Source: Xanthomonas sp. DAR 35659 (lineage in GTDB: Bacteria; Pseudomonadota; Gammaproteobacteria; Xanthomonadales; Xanthomonadaceae). Taken from it: DNA of 64,000 nucleotides. The DNA lies in contig NZ_CP162488.1 in assembly GCF_041242975.1 (NCBI RefSeq), positions 1,664,001 to 1,728,000 of the forward strand, written 5' to 3'. This document shows, piece after piece, positions 57,857-64,000 of the stretch. The stretch's first letter is position 1; every line of letters starts with the position of its first letter. Both the position numbers and the translations under genes were made by a program. The notes beneath the pieces are model-generated. The model made no database searches and was not told where the DNA came from. It worked only from the letters and a program-made list of their open reading frames with translations.

Positions 57857-58210
57857 GCAGGGCGACGCGGGGGGCGTATAGGATCGCGCAGATCGCGTCG
57901 CGGTGCCGTGCAGCAGCGGGCGGTTGTGGTGCGCGCTGCATGCCGCGGTCAGGCGGCCGTCATGGATCAGGCGACGTCGCTGCGCCGCAGAGTTGCTTGG
58001 CGCGTCCGGTTCATCGCGCCGTTCGTCGCGGCTGAAGCCGCTCCCACAGAGAACTCACGGAAAGCTGATGGGTGCACTGTGGGATCGGCTTCAGCCGCGA
58101 CCGGCGGTGCCCGAAGCTGATAGACCCGCGGCTTCGTTCGTCGCGGCTGAAGCCGCTCCTACAGAGAGCTGGCGCAGGGCTGCCCGGGTGCACTGTGCCC
58201 TTTGGCATCG
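57857..58210. other. Intergenic region with a repeat cluster, no gene
   Basis: About 350 bp upstream of the exporter gene and downstream of the VOC gene. Besides the repeat cluster there is a duplicated 'gggtgcactgtg' at 58070 and 58187. No gene is seen. Confidence 0.6.
58026..58165. repeat. Cluster of three REP-like palindromes
   Basis: Copies at 58026-58050, 58079-58100 (inverted) and 58141-58165 share the core 'cggctgaagccgctc' or its complement. Alternating orientation resembles a bacterial interspersed mosaic element. Single copies occur at 4591 and 11072. Confidence 0.75.
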
Positions 58211-58612
58211 CTATGCGGCGCCCGCATCACCGTGCCCATCGGCCGCGACCGCCGGCGCGTGCAGCGCGATGCAGTTGCCTTCGCAATCCTCGAATTCCGC
58301 CACCTCGCCGAAGGCGCCGACCAAGGTCGGCGGATACAGCACGCGGCCTCCGGCGGCGACCGCTTTGTCGAGCGTGGCGCGGATGTCCTGCACCGTGAAG
58401 TACAGGCGCGCGCCAGCCTGGCCGGGCGTGTAGCTGTCGCCTTGGGCCAGCGCGCCGCTGGCGCCGGGATGGCCCGGCGCGTAAGGGAAGAACGCCATCG
58501 CGTTGCCATCCACGTGCGCACGTTCGAACGTGGTATCGAACACCGCGCTGTAGAAGGCGATGGCACGCTCCAGGTCGGCGACCGGGATTTCGAAGTAGCT
58601 GACCGGATTCAT
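58211..58612 (-). CDS. VOC-family (glyoxalase-like) protein
   Basis: 133 residues, one vicinal-oxygen-chelate module pair: Y-F-E-I-P-V-A-D-L-E-R-A-I-A-F-Y at the start and G-E-V-A-E-F-E-D-C-E-G-N-C-I-A-L at the end. Cytoplasmic, metal-dependent fold; members are dioxygenases, lyases or resistance proteins and the role here is unknown. The ATG at 58612 matches the family N-terminus; the longer frame is not coding. Confidence 0.88.
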   Translation of the reverse strand: MNPVSYFEIPVADLERAIAFYSAVFDTTFERAHVDGNAMAFFPYAPGHPGASGALAQGDSYTPGQAGARLYFTVQDIRATLDKAVAAGGRVLYPPTLVGAFGEVAEFEDCEGNCIALHAPAVAADGHGDAGAA

Positions 58613-58764
58613 GCGCGTGGCCTGGCCGAGGGGGCCGCAGTGTCGCGCACACGACTCGTCGCCCCCTGCGGTAGCAGGCGGTTCAAGAGGCTGTCTTGTC
58701 TGAGCCGAACGCCGTTCAGGACGGTCAACGCGACGGGAGGCCGGGGCATCGTCATGGCGTGTCG

Positions 58765-59778
58765 TCAGATTTCCATGAGGTCCTTGCCGACCACGATGTT
58801 GCCCTTGAAGTGCCGACGCACGTCCTTGGTCCACATGTCGTCGGTGATGGTGGGGTCGCCGCCGGGCACGAAGTGGCTCAGCACCAGCGTCCCCACGCCT
58901 GCTGCCGCGGCGATTCTGCCGACCTGCTCCGTCGTCGTGTGGCTCTTGAGCAGATGGTCGAGCAGTCTGGGCGCGTTGTCGTTCGTTTTCAGCAGCTTTT
59001 CCAGGGCTGGCAGATACATGACTTCGTGCACGAGCACGTCGGCCCCTTTGGCGAAACTGGCGAGACGTTCGTCATAGCGGGTGTCGCCTGAGAAGACGAC
59101 GGTGCGCTCACGCGTTTCGAAGCGGTAGGCAAATGCCGGCTTGATCGTGTAGTGATCGACGAGCGTCGCGCTCACGCGTACCTGATCGTTTTCGAGCACC
59201 GTGCGCGGCGTATCGAATTCGTGGACGTTGACGAGCGGCCGGAAAGGCGGACGGCCTTCCTCGCGGGTTCGCACGTCGAGGTCGATGGCATTCATATCGA
59301 CGAAATCGTCGACCATCTTCCCGATACGCGGCGGCCCATACAGATGCACCGGCGTCTGCAGCCCGCTCGCCCACGCGAGGAACACGAGGTTCAGCAGATC
59401 GGCGTTGTGATCGGAGTGGTGGTGCGTGATGAAGATGTCGCGGATCGCCGGCAGCCTGATTCCGGCTTTCGTGAGCTGCTGCGCGACGCCGTTGCCGCAA
59501 TCCACGACGTAGGGCTGTCCATCGACCAGCAGCACATTGGCCGGCGCCGCCCGCAACGCGGAGGGGGTGGGGCCGCCCTTGGTGCCGAGCAGGATCAGTT
59601 TCGTGCCGCGTGCGGTGCCGCCGCCGGTGTGGCCTGGGCCGCCGGAAGAAGGCGCCTTGTTGCCGGCGGACGTTTCGGCTCGCGCCGGCGTGAGCCACGG
59701 AAGCGACACGAAACCTGCCGCTGTAACCGCCACGCGCATGAAGTCCCGGCGCGAACGGCTCAAGCGTTGTTCACTCAT
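58765..59778 (-). CDS. Tat-exported metallo-beta-lactamase-fold hydrolase
   Basis: 337 residues. Twin-arginine signal S-R-R-D-F-M-R-V at residues 9-16 with hydrophobic segment to about 34. The metal motif H-H-H-S-D-H (H-x-H-x-D-H) lies near 117-122, with later ligands in F-S-G-D-T-R-Y and L-S-H-F-V-P-G. The order and the G-T-K-G-G-P-T opening resemble RNase Z/arylsulfatase-type proteins of the fold. Periplasmic; substrate unknown. Base use looks less GC-rich than the neighbours, which could mean transfer. Confidence 0.85.
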   Translation of the reverse strand: MSEQRLSRSRRDFMRVAVTAAGFVSLPWLTPARAETSAGNKAPSSGGPGHTGGGTARGTKLILLGTKGGPTPSALRAAPANVLLVDGQPYVVDCGNGVAQQLTKAGIRLPAIRDIFITHHHSDHNADLLNLVFLAWASGLQTPVHLYGPPRIGKMVDDFVDMNAIDLDVRTREEGRPPFRPLVNVHEFDTPRTVLENDQVRVSATLVDHYTIKPAFAYRFETRERTVVFSGDTRYDERLASFAKGADVLVHEVMYLPALEKLLKTNDNAPRLLDHLLKSHTTTEQVGRIAAAAGVGTLVLSHFVPGGDPTITDDMWTKDVRRHFKGNIVVGKDLMEI

Positions 59779-60121
59779 CCGTAGTCTCTTGGCGTTGTCG
59801 TGTTGAAGACGGAGCTCGTAAAGTCGGTGCAACAGATGAAGCGCGCTAGCCAAGGCGTCACTGTAGCGGCGCAGTGTCTGCGCATCAAACGGCGCAGGTT
59901 CCGATGCCGGCCGGCAGGGAACTGAAGATCAGCAAAGCGAAACGCTGCCGAGGACCGGGTACCGATATCGCCGCGCGTTATGCCAGTCGCAATCGAAGGG
60001 TCAGGCGCGGGTCGGCCTGTTCCCTCGTGCTCTTCCCGTACTTTTCCGACGGCGTGCACATTGTTCGCCAGGTGCGTTGCGGCGTACGCCAATCCATTTC
60101 AAGCGCGCGTTACCGGCGCGC
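59779..60121. other. Intergenic stretch upstream of the metallo-hydrolase, no supported gene
   Basis: About 340 bp. Short open frames on both strands lack ribosome sites and family resemblance. It may contain decayed coding DNA associated with the neighbouring gene's arrival, but nothing is recognisable. Confidence 0.45.
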
Positions 60122-61189
60122 TCACGCGCGCCGACTATGCCGCTGCACCGCCGCCACCAGCGCACCGACGTGCTCGGGCTGCATGTCCGGCGACAGGCCG
60201 TGGCCCAGGTTGAACACGTGGCCGTCCAGCGCGCCGCCGTTGCCGTCGGCATAGCTGCGCAGCACGCGCTGCACTTCGCGCTCGATCGCCTCCGGCGCGC
60301 CGTACAGCATCGCCGGGTCCAGGTTGCCCTGCAGGGCGACGCGGCCGCCGGTGCGGCGCGCGGCGTCGGCCAGGTCGATGGTCCAGTCCACGCCCACGCC
60401 TTCGGCGCCGGAGGCGGCCAGTTCCTCCAGGTAGGGCGCATTGCCCTTGCCGAACAGGATCAGCGGGGTGCGCTCGGCGCCCTCGCCACGCGCCAGTTCG
60501 CGGGCGATGCGCTGCAGGTAGGGCAGGGAGAACTCGCGGTACATGGCCGGGCTCAGCACGCCGCCCCAGGTGTCGAACACCTGCAGCGCCTGTGCGCCGG
60601 CCGCGCGCTGCGCCGCCAGGTAGGCGATCACCGCGTCGGTGTTGACCGATAGCAACGCATGCAGCGCCGCCGGATCGTTCAGCGCCAGCGCCTTGATCCG
60701 CGCGTAGTTGTCGCTGCCGCCGCCCTCCACCATGTAGCAGGCCAGGGTCCAGGGGCTGCCGGAGAAACCGATCAGCGGCACGCTGCCGTCCAGTTCGCGG
60801 CGGATCACCCGCACCGCGTCCATCACGTAGCGCAGTTCGGTCTCCATGTCCGGCACGCCGAGCTTGGCGATCGCCGCCGCGTCGCGCACCGGGTGCTTGA
60901 ACTTGGGGCCTTCGCCTTCGACGAAGTACAGCTCCAGGCCCATCGCGTCCGGAATGGTGAGGATGTCCGAGAACAGGATCGCCGCGTCCAGCGGGAACCG
61001 CGCCAGCGGCTGCAGGGTCACCTCGCAGGCCAGCTCCGGAGTCTTGGCCATGGCCAGGAAGCTGCCGGCACGGGCGCGGGTGGCGCGGTACTCGGGCAGG
61101 TAGCGGCCGGCCTGGCGCATCAGCCATACGGGGGTCTGGTCCACGGGCTCGCGGCGCAGCGCGCGCAGCAGGCGGTCGTTCTTGAGCAT
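60122..61189 (-). CDS. hemE: Uroporphyrinogen decarboxylase
   Basis: 355 residues (354 in E. coli). The N-terminal substrate-binding signature [15 protein letters not shown] is at about 20-34, and G-F-S-G-S-P-W-T-L at about 138. It removes four acetate carboxyls to give coproporphyrinogen III in haem synthesis. A small WGR-domain gene ends 10 bp upstream on the same strand, so they are co-transcribed. Confidence 0.97.
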   Translation of the reverse strand: MLKNDRLLRALRREPVDQTPVWLMRQAGRYLPEYRATRARAGSFLAMAKTPELACEVTLQPLARFPLDAAILFSDILTIPDAMGLELYFVEGEGPKFKHPVRDAAAIAKLGVPDMETELRYVMDAVRVIRRELDGSVPLIGFSGSPWTLACYMVEGGGSDNYARIKALALNDPAALHALLSVNTDAVIAYLAAQRAAGAQALQVFDTWGGVLSPAMYREFSLPYLQRIARELARGEGAERTPLILFGKGNAPYLEELAASGAEGVGVDWTIDLADAARRTGGRVALQGNLDPAMLYGAPEAIEREVQRVLRSYADGNGGALDGHVFNLGHGLSPDMQPEHVGALVAAVQRHSRRA

Positions 61190-61199
61190 GGGAGTTTCC

Positions 61200-61454
61200 T
61201 TAGCGCGGGGCGTCGGCGCCGCGGGTGAACATGACCTGGAAGCCGCGCTTGAGTTGCGCATCGCGGGCTTTCTCGAAGGCGGCGTGCGCTTCGTCCTGCA
61301 GCAGGTACTGATCGCGCCGCAGCTGCGCGCGGCCGCCGATCTGGCCGCTTTCGCGCAGCAGCTCCCAGCCGCCGAACAGGTCCGGTTGCAGGGTCAGCTG
61401 GATGTAGCGCGGCGGCTCGTTGCCGCCGGGGCGTTGCTGGAGGAAGACGCGCAT
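61200..61454 (-). CDS. WGR-domain small protein
   Basis: 84 residues occupied by a single WGR-like domain ([18 protein letters not shown] near residues 26-43 and the [13 protein letters not shown] helix). WGR domains are nucleic-acid-associated modules known from PARP and bacterial helicases; here no partner is attached. It lies 10 bp ahead of hemE, probably in the same transcript; a functional link is not evident. ATG at 61454 is used. Confidence 0.8.
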   Translation of the reverse strand: MRVFLQQRPGGNEPPRYIQLTLQPDLFGGWELLRESGQIGGRAQLRRDQYLLQDEAHAAFEKARDAQLKRGFQVMFTRGADAPR

Positions 61455-61520
61455 GCGCCGATTGTAGCGGGTGCCGGCGCGCGGCGACGTGGCGCGCACC
61501 GGCGGACGCGGCGGACCGGT

Positions 61521-62474
61521 TCAGCCAGCGCGGAAACCACGGCGGTAGACCGAGGGCGGCACGCCCAGGGCGCGCACGAACTGCTGGCGCAGCGCGCCGG
61601 CGCTGCCGAAGCCGCAGGCCGCGGCGACCCGTTCCAGCGCCAGGTCGCTGCTCTCAAGCAGTTGCTGGGCGCGGACCAGACGCTGGTGCGCCAGCCACTG
61701 CACCACCGTGGTTCCGGTCACCTGGCGGAATTGCCGGGTGAAGCTGCGCCGGCTCATCCGCGCATGCGCGGCCAACGCGTCCAGCCGCAGCGGCCGATCC
61801 ATCTGCTGCAGCATCCAGTCCAGGGTCGGGCCGAGTTGGGCGTCGCGGCGGCTGGCCGGCAGCGGATGTTCGACGTACTGCGCCTGCCCACCCTGGCGAT
61901 GCGGCGCCACCACCAGGCGCCGGGCGATGCGGTTGGCGACCTCGGCGCCGTGGCGGCGCCGCACCAGGTGCAGGCAGCAATCGATGCCGGCCACCGTGCC
62001 GGCCGAGGTCAGCACGTCGCCGTCGTCCACGTACAGCACATCCGGCTGCAGCCGCACCTGCGGATGGCGCTGCGCGAAGCGGTCCAGCGCCGCCCAGTGG
62101 GTGGTGGCGGGGCGGCCGTCGAGCAGGCCGGCGTCGGCCAGCACGAAGGTGCCCAGGCACAGGCCCACCACCTGCGCGCCGGCGGCATGGGCGCGGCGCA
62201 GCGCCTGGCACAGCACTGCCGGGGCCGGCTCGGCGGCATCGCGCCAGGACGGGACGATCACCATGTCGGCGCCGTCCAGAGCTTCCAGGCCATGCTCCAC
62301 GTGGATGGCGAAGCCGGCGTCGGTCCGCAGCGGCCCGGGTTCGGCGGCGCAGACCCGCAGGTCGAAGGCCGGCAGATCGGCGTCGGGCCGCACTTCGAAC
62401 ACCTGGCAGGGCACCGCCAGATGGAAGGGACTGATGCGGTCGAAGGCGACCACGGCGATGCGATGCGGCGACAT
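61521..62474 (-). CDS. GlxA-type transcriptional regulator (DJ-1/PfpI domain + AraC HTH)
   Basis: 317 residues. An N-terminal class-I glutamine-amidotransferase-like domain (about 5-165; G-L-C-L-G-T-F-V-L-A holds the nucleophile-elbow cysteine) joins a C-terminal AraC helix-turn-helix (about 212-312; L-A-A-H-A-R-M-S-R-R-S-F-T-R-Q-F and A-A-C-G-F-G-S-A-G-A-L-R). Such proteins sense small nitrogen compounds or amino-acid derivatives. Divergent from the cysteine hydrolase, which it probably regulates. Confidence 0.92.
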   Translation of the reverse strand: MSPHRIAVVAFDRISPFHLAVPCQVFEVRPDADLPAFDLRVCAAEPGPLRTDAGFAIHVEHGLEALDGADMVIVPSWRDAAEPAPAVLCQALRRAHAAGAQVVGLCLGTFVLADAGLLDGRPATTHWAALDRFAQRHPQVRLQPDVLYVDDGDVLTSAGTVAGIDCCLHLVRRRHGAEVANRIARRLVVAPHRQGGQAQYVEHPLPASRRDAQLGPTLDWMLQQMDRPLRLDALAAHARMSRRSFTRQFRQVTGTTVVQWLAHQRLVRAQQLLESSDLALERVAAACGFGSAGALRQQFVRALGVPPSVYRRGFRAG

Positions 62475-62566
62475 GGCCCGATTTTAGCGAAACTCGTGAT
62501 TCGGGCCACTCGTCGGGCCGCGGGCGGCGGCCGACACTGGCCGCTCCTTCGCCCTGGAGCCACCGC

Positions 62567-63190
62567 ATGCCTTCTCCCCGCCGCGCCCTGCTGGTCATCG
62601 ATGTGCAGAACGCGTACTTCGACGGCGCACTGCCCATCGCCCATCCGCCGGTGGCCGCGTCGCTGCCCAACATCCTGCGTGCGATGGACGCCGCGCAGGC
62701 GCACGGCGTGCCGGTGCTGGTGGTGCAGCACACCGCGCCGGCGCAGGCGCCGGTGTTCGCCGAGGGCAGCGCCGGCTGGGAACTGCACCCGCAGGTCGCC
62801 GCGCGGCCGTGCACGCGCCTGTTGCGCAAGACCCGGCCCAGCGTGTTCGCCGACACCGACCTGGGCGCCTGGCTGCAGGCGCAGGCGATCGACACCCTGG
62901 CCGTGGCCGGCTACATGACCCACAACTGCAATGCCTCCACCGTGTACGAGGCCTTCCACCGGGGGCTGGCGGTGGAGGTGCTGGGCGACGCCAGCGGCGC
63001 GCTGCCGTACGCCAACGCCGCCGGCCAAGCCAGCGCCGAGGAGATCCATCGGGTGTTCGGCGTGGTGTTCCACAGCAACTTCTCCGCCGTGGCGGACACC
63101 GCGCAGTGGATCGCGGCATTGCAGGCGGGGCTGCCACTGCCGCGCGACAACGTGCTGCAGTCCAACCGCCGTGCGCGTGGCCTGGCATGA
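62567..63190 (+). CDS. Isochorismatase-like cysteine hydrolase
   Basis: 207 residues with the catalytic triad of the family: Asp12 (V-I-D-V-Q-N), Lys88 (L-R-K-T-R-P) and Cys121 (H-N-C-N-A-S). Members cleave amides such as nicotinamide, carbamoylsarcosine or hydantoin-derived compounds. Position opposite a GlxA-type regulator supports a small amide catabolic role. It overlaps the next gene start by four bases (ATGA). Confidence 0.9.
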   Translation: MPSPRRALLVIDVQNAYFDGALPIAHPPVAASLPNILRAMDAAQAHGVPVLVVQHTAPAQAPVFAEGSAGWELHPQVAARPCTRLLRKTRPSVFADTDLGAWLQAQAIDTLAVAGYMTHNCNASTVYEAFHRGLAVEVLGDASGALPYANAAGQASAEEIHRVFGVVFHSNFSAVADTAQWIAALQAGLPLPRDNVLQSNRRARGLA

Positions 63191-63774
63191 GCGCCACGCC
63201 GCGCGTGTTGCGGGCGCGCGACGTCACCGGCAGCCGCGCCTGGGAGGCGCTGCCGGTGGCGATGCTGGACGGGATCGGCGTGCGCATCCACTGGACCGAC
63301 CAGCCTAGGGCGTGCCCTCACTCCCCGAGTACGTCGCATTGGGCCTGGCAGGCGCGCGGCCAGCGTTGCGTGGGGTAGCGCCTGACTGGCCGTCAGGTCA
63401 AGCCGCGCGGCGCCGGCCGCGCGCCTGCCAGGCCCAACCCGAAGGGCCGCGGTTGCGCGCGCCCATCGCTGCGTCATCGCTCGGGCGTGGACTGACGCCC
63501 ACTTCCTCGCTCTTCCTTGCCACAGGCGCGTGCAACCGCGGCGCGGCATGCTCGGGGAGTGAGGGCACGCCCCATGTCTGGCAGGTCAACGATGGCCAGG
63601 AGGTGTTCGTGGTGCTGGACGGACAGGTGCAGATGCGCTGGCGCGTGCATGGCGTCGAGCAGGCGGCGCTGCTGCAGGCTGGCGACGTGTTCCATGCGCC
63701 GGAGGGCACCGAGCACGTGGCGCATCCGCAGGGGCGGCGCGGGTGCTGGGGTGGAGCGCGACGGCAGCCCGTGA
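63187..63774 (+). pseudogene. Cupin-domain gene interrupted by a 265-bp element
   Basis: The gene starts at 63187 (overlapping the hydrolase stop) and reads M-S-A-T-P-R-V ... H-W-T-D-Q-P, then is broken by the element at 63308-63572. The cupin resumes as V-W-Q-V-N-D-G-Q-E-V-F-V-V-L-D-G through E-H-V-A-H-P-Q-G near 63730, with a further frame shift before a family-like end (V-E-R-D-G-S-P) at 63774. The joined parts give a single-domain cupin of about 105 residues. The surviving 5' open frame stops at 63378, so the product is at best truncated. Confidence 0.8.
63308..63572. mobile_element. MITE-like element with perfect 22-bp terminal inverted repeats
   Basis: Ends 63308-63329 and 63551-63572 are exact inverse complements. 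Inside, two further arms are nested: a perfect 21-bp inverted repeat (63341-63361 with 63415-63435), itself enclosing a 6-bp hairpin at 63381-63397, and a 17-bp one with a single wobble (63447-63463 with 63525-63541), enclosing a hairpin at 63483-63500. No transposase is present. A target duplication could not be fixed by eye. Confidence 0.8.
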
Positions 63775-63799
63775 CCGCGACGGCGCCGCGGGTCGCCAC

Positions 63800-64000
63800 T
63801 CAGCCGCTGGCCAGCACCGCCAGCACCTGCGCCTCGTCCACGTCCGGCACGATCTCGGCGTGGCCGATGCCGCGCCACAGCACCAGCCGCAGGCGCCCGG
63901 CGAGGTTCTTCTTGTCCAGGCGCATGCGCGCCAGCAGCGCCTCCGGCGCCAGCCCGGCCGGCAACGCGGTGGGCAGGCCGAATTCCCGCAGCAGCGCACG
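63800..64000 (-). CDS. aroB: 3-Dehydroquinate synthase, 3' end only
   Basis: The last 66 residues and stop of a gene running off the right edge. The wording M-R-L-D-K-K-N (substrate-domain region) followed by [12 protein letters not shown] matches the C-terminus of AroB, the second enzyme of the shikimate pathway. hemE lying in the same direction 2.6 kb downstream is consistent with the aroB-hemE neighbourhood of Xanthomonas. Confidence 0.9.
   Translation of the reverse strand, partial: RALLREFGLPTALPAGLAPEALLARMRLDKKNLAGRLRLVLWRGIGHAEIVPDVDEAQVLAVLASG

Noticed and set aside
58021..58166. Repeat cluster as a CRISPR array
   Set aside because: The copies alternate in orientation, spacing is irregular and no cas genes are present; they are REP-type palindromes.

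Overview
This is a high-GC gammaproteobacterial chromosome segment, most likely from Xanthomonas or a close Xanthomonadaceae relative. The indications are several copies of the short 'gagcggcttcagccgcga' palindromic repeats, the 'gggattcggggatt' intergenic repeats, a Clp-type TGTGA-N6-TCACA site before a TonB-dependent receptor, NagR-like operators before a chitinase, and a SAM-I riboswitch before metX-metB-hom. The species cannot be settled from the sequence alone. There are no tRNA, rRNA, CRISPR or phage genes. Both ends cut genes: gcvT at the left and aroB at the right.

Layout. 1-2.6 kb holds the gcvT end, gcvH, a gene-poor stretch, a promoter/structured RNA/terminator unit that looks like an unannotated small RNA or leader, and a Lys/Ala-rich histone-like gene. 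3.3-4.6 kb holds an IS110-type insertion sequence. 4.8-11 kb holds a class C beta-lactamase-fold hydrolase, an EamA exporter, a GMC oxidoreductase, an MFS-type transporter and a DUF1304 protein. 11.3-15.4 kb is a lipid unit: fadE and an alpha/beta hydrolase, divergent from a TetR regulator across a dyad-rich promoter. 15.4-23.3 kb carries an AspH-type hydroxylase with TPR-like N-terminus, a 2OG-Fe(II) oxygenase, a TPR sulfotransferase, a TonB-dependent receptor and an exported protein. 23.4-32.2 kb is mostly housekeeping: hslO, mtgA, a GT2 glycosyltransferase, a CBS protein, an AsmA protein, trhA, prfC and an M23 peptidase.

32.3-35.9 kb is a methionine/threonine operon (metX-like, metB, hom, with 4-base overlaps) under a SAM-I riboswitch. 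36-38 kb is a secreted GH18 chitinase with two LacI-family operators upstream. 38.4-44.5 kb holds a secreted alpha/beta hydrolase, a beta-propeller GGDEF protein, sdaA and a small glutaredoxin-like protein. 44.5-48.8 kb holds an orphan exported protein, a GNAT acetyltransferase and a YceI - cytochrome b561 - YceI operon. 49-56.3 kb is a tandem pair of beta-propeller hybrid histidine kinases. 56.4-64 kb holds a DHA2 drug exporter, a repeat cluster, a VOC protein, a Tat-exported metallo-beta-lactamase, hemE with a WGR-domain gene, a GlxA-type regulator divergent from a cysteine hydrolase, and a cupin gene broken by a 265-bp element with perfect 22-bp terminal inverted repeats, followed by aroB.

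The items most worth following are the RNA unit at 1759-1965, the receptor/sulfotransferase/oxygenase cluster, the nested-hairpin element inside the cupin gene, and the three related propeller sensors with different output modules.
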